Positions 8,820 through 18,924 of a DNA stretch of 64,000 nt are shown piece after piece. Source of the stretch: Ruminococcus sp. (GTDB lineage: Bacteria > Bacillota > Clostridia > Oscillospirales > Acutalibacteraceae); assembly GCA_017404145.1 (NCBI GenBank), contig JAFRCW010000009.1, positions 60,973 to 124,972 on the forward strand, read 5' to 3'. A program made the position numbers and the translations under genes. The notes below the pieces were generated by a model that saw only the letters and a program-made list of their open reading frames with translations, was not told the DNA's origin and ran no database searches. Position 1 is the first letter of the stretch, and each line of letters starts with the position of its first letter.

Positions 8820-9005
8820 GTGGCTAAAACTGCTATGAAAAATAAGCAGAAGAGAAAACAGAAGTTTTCTACTCGTGAGTATACCAGATGTCAGATCTGC
8901 GGCAGGCCGCACGCCTACCTCCGTAAGTTTGGTATTTGCCGTATTTGCTTCAGAGAGCTCGCTTACAAGGGCGAGATCCCCGGAGTCAAGAAGGCCAGCT
9001 GGTAA
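8820..9005 (+). CDS. rpsN: 30S ribosomal protein S14, zinc type (type Z)
   Basis: 61 residues from a GTG start at 8820, with AAGGAGG 8 bases ahead. The short form with two CxxC pairs (CQIC and CRIC) is the zinc-binding S14. Many Firmicutes keep a second zinc-free copy under zinc control elsewhere; none is in this window. Confidence 0.97.
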   Translation: MAKTAMKNKQKRKQKFSTREYTRCQICGRPHAYLRKFGICRICFRELAYKGEIPGVKKASW

Positions 9006-9023
9006 GCAAGGAGGATTTAAGTT

Positions 9024-9422
9024 ATGCAGATTACAGATACAATAGCTGATTTACTGACACGAATCCGTAATGCTAATTCAGCTAAACACGATACCGTACA
9101 GATCCCCGCTTCCAATATGAAGAAGGCTATCTGCCAGATTCTCTTGGACGAGGGTTATATCAAAGGTTTTTCCGTTGAGGAAGACGGCAAGCAGGGCGTT
9201 ATCACCGTTACTCTGAAGTACCTCGAGGGCAAGAAGCCCGTCATCCAGGGCCTTCGCAGAGTCTCTAAGCCCGGCCTGCGTATTTATTCAAACGTAGAGG
9301 ATATGCCCAAGGTTATGAAGGGTCTCGGAGTTGCGATCATCTCCACCTCCAAGGGCGTTATGACCGACAGAGAAGCCAGAAAGCTTAACGTCGGCGGCGA
9401 AGTCCTCGCGTTCATCTGGTAA
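9024..9422 (+). CDS. rpsH: 30S ribosomal protein S8
   Basis: 132 residues. S8 binds the central domain of 16S rRNA, and in enteric bacteria represses the spc operon. It starts [18 protein letters not shown] and ends with the conserved [14 protein letters not shown] block and a final IW. Confidence 0.98.
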   Translation: MQITDTIADLLTRIRNANSAKHDTVQIPASNMKKAICQILLDEGYIKGFSVEEDGKQGVITVTLKYLEGKKPVIQGLRRVSKPGLRIYSNVEDMPKVMKGLGVAIISTSKGVMTDREARKLNVGGEVLAFIW

Positions 9423-9437
9423 GAAGGAGGTGCGAAG

Positions 9438-9977
9438 ATGTCTCGAATTGGAAGAAAACCGATAAATATTCCCGCCGGTGTCGAAGCAAAGTTCGAAAAC
9501 GGCGTTATGACCGTCAAGGGTCCCAAGGGAGAGCTTTCCCAGAAGATCAACCCTGCTATGACAGTCGAAATCGAAGGCGCTGAGATCAACGTCAAGCGCC
9601 CCAACGATGACAAACTCAACCGCTCTCTCCACGGTCTGACCCGTACCCTGATCCACAATATGGTGGTAGGCGTAACGGAAGGCTACAAGAAAGAGCTTGA
9701 GGTCAACGGCGTAGGTTACCGTGTTCAGAAGCAGGGCAACAAGCTCGTGATGAACATCGGCTACAGCCATCAGGTCATTATCGAGGACACAGAGGACATC
9801 AAGATTGAGGTCCCCGGTCCCAACCAGATCATCATCCACGGCATTGATAAGCAAAAAGTTGGTCAGTTTGCTGCCGAGGTCAGAGAGAAACGTCCGCCGG
9901 AGCCTTACAAGGGTAAGGGCATCAAGTATGCCGGTGAATATATCCGCCGTAAGGAAGGCAAGGCCGGTAAGGCTTAA
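9438..9977 (+). CDS. rplF: 50S ribosomal protein L6
   Basis: 179 residues made of two related domains. L6 lies near the factor-binding site. The signature PEPYKGKGIKYAGEYIRRKEG near the C-terminus is intact (given here as the residues PEPYKGKGIKYAG). It starts MSRIGRKPI after AAGGAGGTG. Confidence 0.98.
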   Translation: MSRIGRKPINIPAGVEAKFENGVMTVKGPKGELSQKINPAMTVEIEGAEINVKRPNDDKLNRSLHGLTRTLIHNMVVGVTEGYKKELEVNGVGYRVQKQGNKLVMNIGYSHQVIIEDTEDIKIEVPGPNQIIIHGIDKQKVGQFAAEVREKRPPEPYKGKGIKYAGEYIRRKEGKAGKA

Positions 9978-9995
9978 TAAAGGAGTGAAAATAAC

Positions 9996-10355
9996 ATGGT
10001 ATCAAGACCCGATTCTAAAGCGGCCCGCTTAATCAGACATAAGAGAGTTCGCGGTAAGTTATCCGGCACAGCCGAGTGTCCCCGCCTTTGTGTTTTCCGC
10101 TCCACTAACAACATCTACGCTCAGATCATCGACGACGTCAAGGGCGTGACCTTAGTGTCCGCTTCTTCTCTCGACAAGAGCATAGAAGGTAACGGCGGCA
10201 ACAAAGAAGCTGCAAAGGCAGTTGGCAAGCTCATCGCCGAGCGTGCTAAGAGCAAGAACATCACCGACGTCGTTTTCGACAGAGGCGGTAACATTTATCA
10301 CGGCCGTGTAAAAGAGTTGGCCGAAGGCGCCCGTGAGGGCGGCCTCAATTTCTAA
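9996..10355 (+). CDS. rplR: 50S ribosomal protein L18
   Basis: 119 residues. L18 binds 5S rRNA together with L5. The basic N-terminus with [20 protein letters not shown] and the C-terminal [17 protein letters not shown] are as expected. It is separated from rplF by 18 bases. Confidence 0.98.
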   Translation: MVSRPDSKAARLIRHKRVRGKLSGTAECPRLCVFRSTNNIYAQIIDDVKGVTLVSASSLDKSIEGNGGNKEAAKAVGKLIAERAKSKNITDVVFDRGGNIYHGRVKELAEGAREGGLNF

Positions 10356-10373
10356 GGATTGGAGGAAAACACT

Positions 10374-10874
10374 TTGGCTAATATTATCGACGCATCCGCT
10401 TTAGAGCTTACCGAGCGCGTTGTTGCGATCAACCGCGTCAGTAAGACCGTAAAGGGCGGACGTATTATGAAGTTCGCGGCTTTGGTTGTCGTCGGCGACG
10501 GTGAAGGCACTGTCGGCTTCGGCATCGGCAAGGCAGGTGAAGTTCCCGACGCTATCAGAAAGGGCATCGAGGACGCGAAGAAGCACCTGATGAAGGTTGC
10601 CTTAAAAGGCACCACCATTCCTCACGAGATCATCGGCGAGTACGGCGCGGGCAGAGTTCTGATGAAGCCTGCCGCTCCCGGTACCGGCGTTATCGCGGGC
10701 GGTCCCGTCCGTGCGGTTGTTGAGGCTGTCGGCATCAAGGACATCCGTACCAAGGCGCTCCGCTCCAACAACCCCTGCAACGTCGTAAGAGCGACTCTCC
10801 AGGGTCTCGGCGCTCTGAGAACCGCTGAGGAAGTTGCCCGCGTTCGCGGCAAATCCGTGAAAGAAATTTTATAA
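10374..10874 (+). CDS. rpsE: 30S ribosomal protein S5
   Basis: 166 residues from TTG at 10374. I chose this start because GGAGG ends 9 bases before it; an upstream in-frame TTG at 10359 overlaps that site. S5 helps decoding accuracy and mRNA helicase activity at the entry channel. The double-stranded-RNA-binding-like segment [18 protein letters not shown] and the [20 protein letters not shown] block are present. Confidence 0.96.
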   Translation: MANIIDASALELTERVVAINRVSKTVKGGRIMKFAALVVVGDGEGTVGFGIGKAGEVPDAIRKGIEDAKKHLMKVALKGTTIPHEIIGEYGAGRVLMKPAAPGTGVIAGGPVRAVVEAVGIKDIRTKALRSNNPCNVVRATLQGLGALRTAEEVARVRGKSVKEIL

Positions 10875-10885
10875 GGAGGCTCATT

Positions 10886-11056
10886 ATGAAGATCAAGTTA
10901 GTAAAGAGCCTCATCGGCTCCAAGAAGGACCAGATCGCTACTGCTTATTCCTTAGGCCTCAGAAAGATCGGCGATGAGACAGTTCAGCCCGATAACGCAG
11001 CCACCAAGGGTAAGGTAGCGAAGATCATCCACCTGATCGTGGTTGAAGAAGGCTAA
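10886..11056 (+). CDS. rpmD: 50S ribosomal protein L30
   Basis: 56 residues, translated by hand: starts [20 protein letters not shown] and ends IVVEEG. L30 is a small domain-II protein of the large subunit. ATG at 10886 follows AAGGAGG, 11 bases after the rpsE stop. The order rpsE-rpmD-rplO confirms it. Confidence 0.95.
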   Translation: MKIKLVKSLIGSKKDQIATAYSLGLRKIGDETVQPDNAATKGKVAKIIHLIVVEEG

Positions 11057-11070
11057 GGAGGTGCGAGAAT

Positions 11071-11511
11071 ATGAAACTTCACGAATTATCTCCCGCTGAG
11101 GGTTCCAAAAAGGATGTCAAGCGTATCGGCAGAGGCCACGGCTCCGGCTGGGGAAAAACCTCCGGTAAAGGCCACAAGGGTCAGAAGGCGAGATCCGGCA
11201 AAGGTATGCGCGTCGGCTTTGAAGGCGGACAGATGCCTCTGCAGCGCCGTATCCCTAAGCGCGGCTTCAACAACATTTTCAGAAAGAACATCGTTGCGAT
11301 CAACCTTTCCGCTCTCAACAAGTTTGAGGACGGCGCCGAGGTCGATATCAACGCTCTGGTAGAGAAGGGCATCGTCAAGAATTCCTTCGACGGCGTCAAA
11401 ATTCTCTCCAACGGTAATTTAACAAAGAAGCTTTCTGTCAAGGCAACCGCCTTCTCCGCGGGCGCCGTAGCGAAGATCGAGGCAGCCGGCGGAAAGACTG
11501 AGGTGGTATAA
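11071..11511 (+). CDS. rplO: 50S ribosomal protein L15
   Basis: 146 residues. L15 is a late-assembly protein with an extended, Gly-rich N-terminus, seen here as [20 protein letters not shown]. The conserved [15 protein letters not shown] follows. Its stop codon directly abuts the secY start. Confidence 0.98.
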   Translation: MKLHELSPAEGSKKDVKRIGRGHGSGWGKTSGKGHKGQKARSGKGMRVGFEGGQMPLQRRIPKRGFNNIFRKNIVAINLSALNKFEDGAEVDINALVEKGIVKNSFDGVKILSNGNLTKKLSVKATAFSAGAVAKIEAAGGKTEVV

Positions 11512-12846
11512 TTGTTTAAGACAATTAGAAACGCCTGGTCTATCCCGGACTTAAGACGTAAGATTCTTTTTACATTATTGATTGTAGTACTGTTCAGAGT
11601 CGGTTCGGTTATCCCTGTACCGTTTTTGAACATGGACGCTCTCGCTAATGTGATGCAGGCGGTTGATGAGAACGGCTCTCTGCTCTCCTACATCAACACC
11701 CTCTCCGGCGGCGCGTTCTCTAACGCGACAATTTTTGCGATGGGTATCACACCGTACATCAACAGCTCCATTATTATGCAGCTGCTGTGCGTTGCGATCC
11801 CGCCCCTCGAGCGCCTTTCCAAGGAAGGCGAAGAAGGCAGAAAGAAAATCGCAGCTATCACCCGTTATGTCACTGTAGGCTTAGGTCTGATCCAGGGTAC
11901 CGCGTATTTCTTCTATCTGAAGAACTCCACCGATGAATCCGGTGTGAATATCGCGAAGTACACCTCCGGTTTTGAGATGTGGTTTGCCGCTATCGTCATC
12001 ATTCTGTGCTTTACCGCAGGTACGGCGCTGATCATGTGGCTGGGCGAGCAGATCAACAAGAACGGTATCGGCAACGGTATTTCTATCCTGCTGTTCGCGG
12101 GTATTGTCGCAAGACTTCCCTACACCATCAACATACTCAAGAGATACTGGGATGTATCTGCCCAGTCTTCGGGCGCGGACACCAGATACTTCATCTTCGT
12201 ACCTCTGTGGATCATCCTCTTCCTTGCTGTTATCTGGTTCATCACCTTTATGCAGGATGCGGAGAGAAGGATCCCGATCCAGTATGCGAAGCGTGTAGTA
12301 GGCCGTAAGATGTACGGCGGCCAGTCGACACACCTTCCGATCAAGGTTGCGCTCGGCGGCGTTATGCCGATCATCTTTGCGTCCTCCATTCTGTCTATTC
12401 CGTCTACCATCCAGCTCTTCGTGAACCCTGCGGAAGGTTCCTTCTGGGATAAGTTCTTCAAAGCGTTCTCGACTTCCGGCTGGCTCTATGCCGTTCTCTA
12501 CTTTATACTGATTCTGGCGTTTGCGTATTTCTACACCACCATCCAGTACAATCCCATTGAGATGGCGAACAACTTAAAGCAGAACAACGGTACGATCCCC
12601 GGTATTCGTCCGGGCAGACCTACCGCTGACTTCATTGCAAAGATCTTATCAAGAATCACCCTGATCGGCGCTCTCTTCCTCGCAGTTATCGCGCTGTTCC
12701 CGATTATTTATTCGGACGTGACCTCTATGGGCGGTCTGTCGATGGGCGGTACATCCGTCATCATTATCGTCGGCGTCGCTCTGGATACCGCGAAGCAGCT
12801 CGAGTCTCAGATGATGATGCGTCACTACAAGGGCTTCCTTGACTGA
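11512..12846 (+). CDS. secY: Preprotein translocase subunit SecY
   Basis: 444 residues with about ten membrane spans, forming the protein-conducting channel with SecE and SecG. It would be the export route for the dockerin proteins in this window. The plug and pore region ([19 protein letters not shown] sequence, here [15 protein letters not shown]) and the cytoplasmic loop [14 protein letters not shown] are present. The start is TTG at 11512, immediately after the rplO stop; GAGGTGG lies ahead and the product begins MFKTIRNAW, as is common. Confidence 0.97.
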   Translation: MFKTIRNAWSIPDLRRKILFTLLIVVLFRVGSVIPVPFLNMDALANVMQAVDENGSLLSYINTLSGGAFSNATIFAMGITPYINSSIIMQLLCVAIPPLERLSKEGEEGRKKIAAITRYVTVGLGLIQGTAYFFYLKNSTDESGVNIAKYTSGFEMWFAAIVIILCFTAGTALIMWLGEQINKNGIGNGISILLFAGIVARLPYTINILKRYWDVSAQSSGADTRYFIFVPLWIILFLAVIWFITFMQDAERRIPIQYAKRVVGRKMYGGQSTHLPIKVALGGVMPIIFASSILSIPSTIQLFVNPAEGSFWDKFFKAFSTSGWLYAVLYFILILAFAYFYTTIQYNPIEMANNLKQNNGTIPGIRPGRPTADFIAKILSRITLIGALFLAVIALFPIIYSDVTSMGGLSMGGTSVIIIVGVALDTAKQLESQMMMRHYKGFLD

Positions 12847-12869
12847 TCATAAAGATAAGGAGTAGAACT

Positions 12870-13502
12870 ATGAAACTTATCCTTTTAGGCGCTCCCGGTG
12901 CGGGCAAAGGCACACAAGCCGCCGTCATCAGTGAACGCTACCATATTCCCCAAATCAGCACGGGTAACATTATCCGTGAAGCGCTGAAAAGCGGTACGGA
13001 GATGGGTCTTAAGGCGAAGTCCTATATGGACGAAGGCAAGCTGGTTCCCGATGACGTCGTGATCGGCATCATCAAGGACAGACTCGCTCAGCCTGACTGT
13101 GAAAGCGGTTTTATTTTAGACGGTTTTCCGAGAACCATTCCCCAGGCCGAGGCTCTGGACAGCATGGGCGTTGTCATCGACAAGGTCATCGATATCGAGG
13201 TCCCCGATGACGTTATCGTCAACAGAATGTCCGGACGCCGCGTGTGTGAAAAATGCGGCAGACCCTACCATATCGTCAACTTAAAGCCGAAGGTAGAAGG
13301 AATCTGCGATGATTGCACAGGCGCCCTTATTCAGCGTAAGGACGACCAAATTGACACCGTCAAGGCAAGACTCGACATCTATCACAGAGAGACCGAGCCT
13401 CTCAAGGGTTACTATGAGAAGCAGAACAAGCTCTATGTGGTTGAAGGCCAGAACAGCGTAGAGGAAACGATCGCGCTTACCATGAAGGCTTTAGAGGCTT
13501 GA
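12870..13502 (+). CDS. adk: Adenylate kinase
   Basis: 210 residues. It interconverts ATP plus AMP and two ADP in the cytoplasm. The P-loop GAPGAGKGT is at residues 7-15, DGFPRT marks the AMP-binding region, and the lid carries four Cys (CEKC and CDDC), the zinc-binding long form found in Gram-positive bacteria. It lies between secY and map as in most Firmicutes, with only 4 bases to map. Confidence 0.97.
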   Translation: MKLILLGAPGAGKGTQAAVISERYHIPQISTGNIIREALKSGTEMGLKAKSYMDEGKLVPDDVVIGIIKDRLAQPDCESGFILDGFPRTIPQAEALDSMGVVIDKVIDIEVPDDVIVNRMSGRRVCEKCGRPYHIVNLKPKVEGICDDCTGALIQRKDDQIDTVKARLDIYHRETEPLKGYYEKQNKLYVVEGQNSVEETIALTMKALEA

Positions 13503-13506
13503 TTGT

Positions 13507-14259
13507 ATGATTATTGTCAAGACTGCGCGCGAAATCATTAGAATGCAGGACGCGTGCACGCTGTCCGCGCGAGCGCTGAAACTCGCCGGAGAGATGGTGG
13601 AGCCGGGTGTGTCAACCTATGACATCGACCGGGCAGTCAAGAAGTTTATCGAGGGTGAGGGCGGCGTGCCCTCCACCCTCGGTTACGAAGGCTATCCGGC
13701 AAGCACCTGTATCTCCGTCAACAGCGTGGTGGTCCATGGCATACCAAGCAAAAAGACGATCCTCCGCCAAGGTGATATCGTATCGATCGATATTATGGCG
13801 GGTATGCACGGGTATCACGGCGATAACGCCTACACCTTCCCCTGCGGCGACATCAGCAAGGAAGCGCAGGCGCTTCTCGACGCGACAAAGGAAAGTCTTT
13901 ATGAGGGAATCAAGGCGGCGCAGGCCGGCAATCGCACAGGCGATATCGGCAGCGCTGTGCAAAGGTATGTCGAAGCTCGCAGTTACTCGGTGGTACGGAG
14001 TTTTACCGGCCACGGCGTAGGTGCGAATCTGCATGAAGAACCGAGTATACCTAACTACGGAACCCCCGGAAGAGGTCCCCGCCTCATCCCCGGTATGACG
14101 ATTGCGATTGAACCGATGATAGCGATGGGCGGATATAAGACACGGATCCTTGACGACGGCTGGACCGCCGTTACCGTGGACGGCTCTCTTGCCGCCCACT
14201 TTGAGCACACCGTGGCGATCACGCCCGACGGACCGAAGATTATGACACTGCTCGATTGA
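13507..14259 (+). CDS. map: Methionine aminopeptidase, type I
   Basis: 250 residues. It removes the N-terminal Met from new proteins. The pita-bread fold motifs are present: VHGIP with the substrate His, the metal ligands in DIMAGMHGYHGDNA, GHGVGANLHEEP with the third ligand His, EP in AIEPM, and the last Glu in HFEHTVAI. It has no N-terminal zinc or SEC-C extension. Confidence 0.96.
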   Translation: MIIVKTAREIIRMQDACTLSARALKLAGEMVEPGVSTYDIDRAVKKFIEGEGGVPSTLGYEGYPASTCISVNSVVVHGIPSKKTILRQGDIVSIDIMAGMHGYHGDNAYTFPCGDISKEAQALLDATKESLYEGIKAAQAGNRTGDIGSAVQRYVEARSYSVVRSFTGHGVGANLHEEPSIPNYGTPGRGPRLIPGMTIAIEPMIAMGGYKTRILDDGWTAVTVDGSLAAHFEHTVAITPDGPKIMTLLD

Positions 14260-14267
14260 GGTGGCAT

Positions 14268-14510
14268 ATGGAGATCAAAGTCCGCTCAGTTGTTATCGTG
14301 AAGGCGGGTAAGGAGAAGAACTCCCGCTTTGTTGTGACAGAAGTTCTAGACGATCGTTTTGTCCTGATTGCAGACGGCAGAAAGCGAAAGCTCAGCTGTC
14401 CCAAGAAGAAGAATATGCTTCATCTTCAGGCGACGGGTCTCAGGATAGACGAGATCACAACAGACCGAAAACTCAGAGATTTTTTGAGAGAATCACAAAC
14501 GGAGGTTTAA
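14268..14510 (+). CDS. KOW-domain RNA-binding protein (L14e-like)
   Basis: 80 residues from ATG at 14268, with GAGGTGG just before; an in-frame TTG at 14256 lies inside the map stop region and is less likely. The N-terminus (GSVV-type KOW strand, here RSVVIVKAGKEKNSRFVV) and the basic segment ADGRKRKLSCPKKKN look like the L14e-type KOW proteins that Clostridia encode at this exact position between map and infA. Its cellular job is not established; a ribosome-associated role is inferred from the location. Confidence 0.85.
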   Translation: MEIKVRSVVIVKAGKEKNSRFVVTEVLDDRFVLIADGRKRKLSCPKKKNMLHLQATGLRIDEITTDRKLRDFLRESQTEV

Positions 14511-14513
14511 GCT

Positions 14514-14732
14514 ATGTCCAAACAGGATGTTATCGAGATAGAAGGTATCGTCACCGAAGCTTTGCCGAACGCCCAGTTCACCGTAGAGCTTCCCAACGGC
14601 CATAAAATTTTGGCTGTGATCTCAGGCAAGCTGAGAATGAACTTCATCCGTATTCTTCCCGGCGACAAGGTCAAGGTGGAGATGTCTCCCTATGATCTGA
14701 CCAGAGGAAGAATCACATGGAGAAGCAAGTAA
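14514..14732 (+). CDS. infA: Translation initiation factor IF-1
   Basis: 72 residues, one OB-fold that blocks the A site during initiation. It starts [13 protein letters not shown] and has the conserved [19 protein letters not shown] and LTRGRITWR segments. It follows the KOW gene by 3 bases. Confidence 0.98.
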   Translation: MSKQDVIEIEGIVTEALPNAQFTVELPNGHKILAVISGKLRMNFIRILPGDKVKVEMSPYDLTRGRITWRSK

Positions 14733-14759
14733 GCGTCCGAGGCTCGGAGCTTATCATCA

Positions 14760-14791
14760 ACCCGTAGGGCGGGGGCTTGCTTCCGCCGAGA
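14760..14791. repeat. Short GTAGGG...CCGA palindromic repeat, copy 2
   Basis: CCGTAGGGCGGGGGCTTGC followed by TTCCGCCGAGA. It matches the copy at 2503-2531 at nearly every base. It fills the gap between infA and rpmJ. Confidence 0.65.
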
Positions 14792-14821
14792 AAACACCAT
14801 TACAAAGAAAGGAATGATATT

Positions 14822-14935
14822 ATGAAAGTCAGACCTTCAGTCAAGAAAATGTGTGAGAAGTGCAAGATTATCAAGCGCAAAGGCAAGATCATGGTAATCT
14901 GCGACAACCCCAAGCATAAGCAGCGTCAGGGATAA
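14822..14935 (+). CDS. rpmJ: 50S ribosomal protein L36
   Basis: 37 residues, read by hand: [20 protein letters not shown] and then [17 protein letters not shown]. The zinc ligands C11, C14, C27 and H32 are intact, so this is the zinc-binding form. ATG at 14822 follows AAAGGAATG. Its place between infA and rpsM is the normal one. Confidence 0.96.
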   Translation: MKVRPSVKKMCEKCKIIKRKGKIMVICDNPKHKQRQG

Positions 14936-14978
14936 TTCACACAACACTATTATCAAAATTATTATGGAGGTGCACTAA

Positions 14979-15347
14979 ATGGCTCGTATAGCAGGTGTTG
15001 ACTTGCCCAGAGACAAGAGAGTAGAAATCGGACTCACTTATATCTACGGCATCGGTCGTAAGACTGCAACAGACATTATAGCAGCAACAGGCGTCAATCC
15101 CGACACTCGTGTTCGTGATCTGACCGAAGAAGACGTATCAAAACTCAGAGAATATATTGATCATAACTGCCGCGTGGAAGGCGACCTCAGAAGAGACGTT
15201 GCTTTCGACATCAAGAGACTGATCGAAATCGGTTCTTACCGCGGTGTACGCCATAGAAAAGGACTTCCCGTACGCGGACAGCGCTCCAAGACCAACGCCA
15301 GAACTCGCAAGGGCCCGCGCAAGACTATGGCTAACAAGAAGAAGTAA
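14979..15347 (+). CDS. rpsM: 30S ribosomal protein S13
   Basis: 122 residues. S13 is in the head and contacts both the P-site tRNA and L5. Typical parts are [19 protein letters not shown], the helix-hairpin-helix region, and the basic tail [19 protein letters not shown]. Confidence 0.98.
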   Translation: MARIAGVDLPRDKRVEIGLTYIYGIGRKTATDIIAATGVNPDTRVRDLTEEDVSKLREYIDHNCRVEGDLRRDVAFDIKRLIEIGSYRGVRHRKGLPVRGQRSKTNARTRKGPRKTMANKKK

Positions 15348-15362
15348 GGGAGGACAGAGAAA

Positions 15363-15764
15363 ATGGCAGTTAAAACAGGTAAAAAGACTCCTATCCGCCG
15401 CCGCAGAGAGAGAAAGAACATCGAAAAGGGTTCGGCACATATCCAGTCTACCTTTAACAACACAATCGTTACGATATCCGACACACAGGGCAACGCGATC
15501 TCTTGGGCTTCCGCAGGCGAACTCGGCTTCAGAGGTTCGAGAAAGTCCACTCCGTTTGCGGCGCAGTCTGCCGCTGAGACAGCCGCCAAGGCTGCGATGG
15601 AGCACGGCCTCAAGTCTGTAGAAGTATTCGTCAAGGGTCCCGGACAGGGCAGAGAGGCTGCGATCCGCGCTCTCCAGACTGCCGGTCTTGAGGTCACCAT
15701 GATCAAAGACGTTACCCCGATTCCGCACAACGGATGCCGTCCTCCGAAGAGAAGACGTGTCTAA
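15363..15764 (+). CDS. rpsK: 30S ribosomal protein S11
   Basis: 133 residues. S11 lies at the platform near the Shine-Dalgarno helix. The core [20 protein letters not shown] and the C-terminal [18 protein letters not shown] are intact. Confidence 0.98.
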   Translation: MAVKTGKKTPIRRRRERKNIEKGSAHIQSTFNNTIVTISDTQGNAISWASAGELGFRGSRKSTPFAAQSAAETAAKAAMEHGLKSVEVFVKGPGQGREAAIRALQTAGLEVTMIKDVTPIPHNGCRPPKRRRV

Positions 15765-15784
15765 AGAAAGGGAGGATATACAAT

Positions 15785-16381
15785 ATGGCTAAGAATATGC
15801 AGCCTATCGCGAAGCGTTGCAGAGCTTTAGGTATTTCACCCGCAGTAATGGGTTATGCGAAGAAGACTTCCAGACGTAACCCCGGCGGTAAAATGAGAAG
15901 AAAACAGGGCGAGTACGGTATGCAGCTCACCGAGAAGCAGAAGGTAAAGTTTATCTACGGCATCCTCGAGAAGCAGTTCAGAATGTACTACGAAAAGGCT
16001 GAAAAGATGGAAGGCAAGACCGGTGAGAATCTGCTCTCCTTAGTAGAGAGAAGACTTGACAACGTTGTATTCCGTCTGGGTCTCGCTTCTACCAGAAGAG
16101 AGGCAAGAGAGCTTGTCAACCACGGTCACTATACCGTCAACGGCAAGAAGGTCAACATTCCCTCTTATCTCATCAAGGTTGGCGACGTGATCGCCGTTTC
16201 CGACAAGTCCAAGGATACCAACCGTTTCAAGGCTTTAGTAGAGGCTGACGCGGTTACACTGATCCCGAAGTGGCTCGAAAAGGACGAAAAGCTCAGCGGT
16301 AAGGTGATCGCTCTCCCGCAGAGAGACGATATCGACTATCCCGTCGAGGAGCACCTCATCGTCGAGTTGTACTCCAAGTAA
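15785..16381 (+). CDS. rpsD: 30S ribosomal protein S4
   Basis: 198 residues from ATG at 15785 after GGGAGG; an open frame extends upstream through rpsK sequence but has no ribosome site. S4 starts small-subunit assembly and affects accuracy. The S4 RNA-binding domain is at about residues 90-150 (VERRLDNVVFRLGLASTRRE). The short N-terminus lacks the zinc finger Cys residues (C- form apart from one Cys). Confidence 0.97.
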   Translation: MAKNMQPIAKRCRALGISPAVMGYAKKTSRRNPGGKMRRKQGEYGMQLTEKQKVKFIYGILEKQFRMYYEKAEKMEGKTGENLLSLVERRLDNVVFRLGLASTRREARELVNHGHYTVNGKKVNIPSYLIKVGDVIAVSDKSKDTNRFKALVEADAVTLIPKWLEKDEKLSGKVIALPQRDDIDYPVEEHLIVELYSK

Positions 16382-16467
16382 TAATGCAAGTGGGTTGGGG
16401 AAAGATTACTCAGCCAAATGCAGCTTGACAGTGCTTATACTGTTAATATTAAAGGAGGAATTCGCCA

Positions 16468-17421
16468 ATGATAGAGATAGAAAAACCCAGAATTGATACA
16501 GAAGAGTTATCTTCCGACGGTAAGTACGGCAGATTTGTGGTAGAGCCTTTAGAGAGAGGCTTTGGCAACACGCTGGGCAACTCCCTGAGAAGAGTGCTGC
16601 TTTCGTCCTTAGAGGGCGTTGCCGTCACTTCCATCAAGATAGACGGAGTTCTTCACGAATTCTCCACCATTCCCGGCGTCAAGGAAGACGTTACCGAGAT
16701 AGTTTTGAATATGAAGAGTCTTGTCGCAAAGCTCCACTCGAACGGCCCCAAGGTCGTTGAGATCTCCGCTGAGGGTCCCTGTGAGGTCACCGCGGAGAGT
16801 ATCAAGTGCGACAGCGAGGTCGAGATTCTGAATCCCGAGCTCCATATTGCTTCCCTTTCGGCTGACGCAAAGCTGAATATGGAAATCACCTTAGACAAGG
16901 GCAGAGGTTATGTCCCCGCCGAGCGCAACAAGCTCATCGCGGGCAACGAGATCATCGGCGTTCTGCCGGTCGACTCCATCTATACCCCCGTTCTCAAGGT
17001 CAACTACACCGTAGACAACACCCGTGTCGGTCAGATCACCGACTATGATAAGCTTACCATTTCTGTCTGGACCAACGGCGTAATCAACGCGCAGGAGGCG
17101 GTATCTCTTGCCGCTAAGGTCCTGACCGAGCATCTCAACCTGTTCGTCAACCTCTCCGACAGAGGCTACAACACTGAGATCATGGTAGTGAAGAACGATC
17201 AGGGCAAGGAGAAGGTCCTCGAGATGACCATCGAAGAGCTCGACCTTTCCGTGCGTTCGTTCAACTGTCTCAAGCGCGCGGGCATCAACACGGTAGAAGA
17301 CCTGATCTCCAAGTCAGAGGAAGATATGATGAAGGTCAGAAACTTAGGCCGCAAATCTCTCGAAGAGGTTGTTTACAAGCTTGATACATTAGGATTCAGT
17401 CTCCGCAAGGAAGACGAATGA
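16468..17421 (+). CDS. rpoA: RNA polymerase alpha subunit
   Basis: 317 residues. The N-terminal domain (residues 1-230, with [20 protein letters not shown]) dimerises and nucleates polymerase assembly; the C-terminal domain (from about 245, with [20 protein letters not shown]) contacts UP elements and regulators. It is preceded by 86 bases without a gene and an AAAGGAGG site. Confidence 0.98.
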   Translation: MIEIEKPRIDTEELSSDGKYGRFVVEPLERGFGNTLGNSLRRVLLSSLEGVAVTSIKIDGVLHEFSTIPGVKEDVTEIVLNMKSLVAKLHSNGPKVVEISAEGPCEVTAESIKCDSEVEILNPELHIASLSADAKLNMEITLDKGRGYVPAERNKLIAGNEIIGVLPVDSIYTPVLKVNYTVDNTRVGQITDYDKLTISVWTNGVINAQEAVSLAAKVLTEHLNLFVNLSDRGYNTEIMVVKNDQGKEKVLEMTIEELDLSVRSFNCLKRAGINTVEDLISKSEEDMMKVRNLGRKSLEEVVYKLDTLGFSLRKEDE

Positions 17422-17458
17422 TCCCATAGCCTGAAATTTTAGAAAAGGAGTGAGTACA

Positions 17459-17800
17459 ATGCCCGGTACCAGAAAATTGGGCAGAGCTACCGACGCTCGC
17501 ATGGCGATGCTCAGAGCTCTCGTCACATTCTTCTTAGAGAATGGCAAAATTGAAACAACGGTTACCCGCGCTAAAGAAGTAAGCTCTTTAGCCGAGAAGA
17601 TGATAACGATCGCGAAGAAAGACACCCTGGCGAACAAGAGACAGGTTATGGCGTTTATCACTAAGGAAGACGTCGCTACCAAGCTCTTTAAGGAAATCGC
17701 CCCGAAGTATGCCGACCGCACCGGCGGCTACACCCGCATCACCAAGATCGGTCCCCGCCGCGGAGACGCTGCGGAGATGGCTATCATCGAGTTGGTTTAA
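17459..17800 (+). CDS. rplQ: 50S ribosomal protein L17
   Basis: 113 residues from ATG at 17459 (AAAGGAG ahead; the in-frame GTG at 17450 overlaps that site). L17 lies near the tunnel exit. The start [19 protein letters not shown] and the ending with [18 protein letters not shown] are typical. It closes the operon. In many Firmicutes the ecfA-ecfA-ecfT and truA genes follow here; in this genome a phage-like fragment does. Confidence 0.98.
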   Translation: MPGTRKLGRATDARMAMLRALVTFFLENGKIETTVTRAKEVSSLAEKMITIAKKDTLANKRQVMAFITKEDVATKLFKEIAPKYADRTGGYTRITKIGPRRGDAAEMAIIELV

Positions 17801-17808
17801 TCACATTG

Positions 17809-17839
17809 AAAAATCCCCGACACAGCGTCGGGGATTTTT
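17809..17839 (+). terminator. Terminator of the S10-spc-alpha operon
   Basis: AAAAATCCCCGAC, ACAGC, GTCGGGGATTTTT: an 8-pair GC-rich stem with A and T flanks, so it could work in both directions. Confidence 0.93.
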
Positions 17840-18821
17840 GCGTCTCAAAAGCGCGCGAGCGACAAATCTCCGGAGACCTATATTCTTCAAGAAGATCATT
17901 GAGAAGATTAAATACTATTACTCCGGTATCCATCCGCAATCCGAAGAAGGTCGGATCGTCTCAGAGTGGAAGGATTCGCTGAACGAGAGATTACAGCTCT
18001 TCATCGACGGCGTCAATGCTGCCGCGCGTAACCTCAGCAATAAAGAAAACTCCACCAATGACGGCGGAGTGAAAGAACAAGTCAGAAAAGACTTTTCAGA
18101 GCAGATCGACGATTGGCTGAGCGGGAATGGAAAAGCAAACGGAAAATATAATGGGCAATTCTTTGATATTGGTACTACTCCAGATGTCTTGGTAAAGCAT
18201 GGAGCAAAAAAATCCAAAGTGATTATGTATGAGGATTGTCTTATAAAAGTTACCGGCGGAAAACATGCAATCGCTATTGATGAAATCAAAAAGCTTCCAT
18301 ATGAGTTGGAAGATCCAGTGTTGCTCTTTAAAGGTAGCGTAGACAACAGCTTTGTGGCATTAACAGAACTTGAAGATAAGCAAGGAAATGACGTTATTGT
18401 TGCGATTCATATTAATAGAAAGCATAACAGAAACGTTATTCAGAAAATAGCGAGTCTATATAGTAAATCTGATCCATACGGAAACAATAAAATCAAAGAA
18501 TATGTAAGCAATCAGATTAATCAAGGGAATTTGCTTGATGCAAGCATAAAAAAAGCACCAAATTGGTTTACGAGCAGAGGGCTCCAATTGCCCAAGCTGG
18601 TTCAAACCATAATTGATGCTAATAATAGTATACTCCAATCTTCCCAAAATAGCAATACCCAAAACAGAAAAAATCAATCCAGATTTGATTCGGATTACCT
18701 CGCCGCGGTCGATCGAGGCGATATGGATACGGCTCAGAAGATGGTGGACGAGGTGGCAAAAGAGATGGTTATACTGGCAGGAGAGCGTCGATTATACTAT
18801 CAAAATCAGACAACGGAGTGA
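17838..18821 (+). pseudogene. 5'-truncated MuF C-terminal/polyvalent-protein fragment
   Basis: An open frame of about 327 residues begins right after the rplQ terminator. The only early start codon is a TTG inside the terminator and there is no ribosome site or promoter, so this is most likely the tail of a longer gene. Segments such as ELEDPVLLFKGSVDNSFVAL, DVIVAIHIN, and NWFTSRGLQLPKL match my memory of the MuF C-terminal domain of phage and conjugative-element proteins, and the end (SDYLAAVDRGDMDTAQKMV) is a motif common in very large polyvalent proteins of such elements. Codon use is AT-richer than the ribosomal genes upstream, which fits transfer. The stop codon lies inside the terminator at 18811-18840. 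Confidence 0.65.
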
Positions 18822-18840
18822 TTTCTCACTCCGTTGTTTT
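18811..18840 (+). terminator. Terminator after the MuF-like fragment
   Basis: CAACGGAGTGA, TTTC, TCACTCCGTTG then TTTT: an 11-pair stem containing the stop codon of the fragment. Confidence 0.85.
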
Positions 18841-18924
18841 CATTTCGATGGATTGAAAAAAGACAGATGTTTTCGGATCCCGCTTTCTTGTGTTTCAGGC
18901 GTTTGTGTTTCATCCGCCTGTGTT

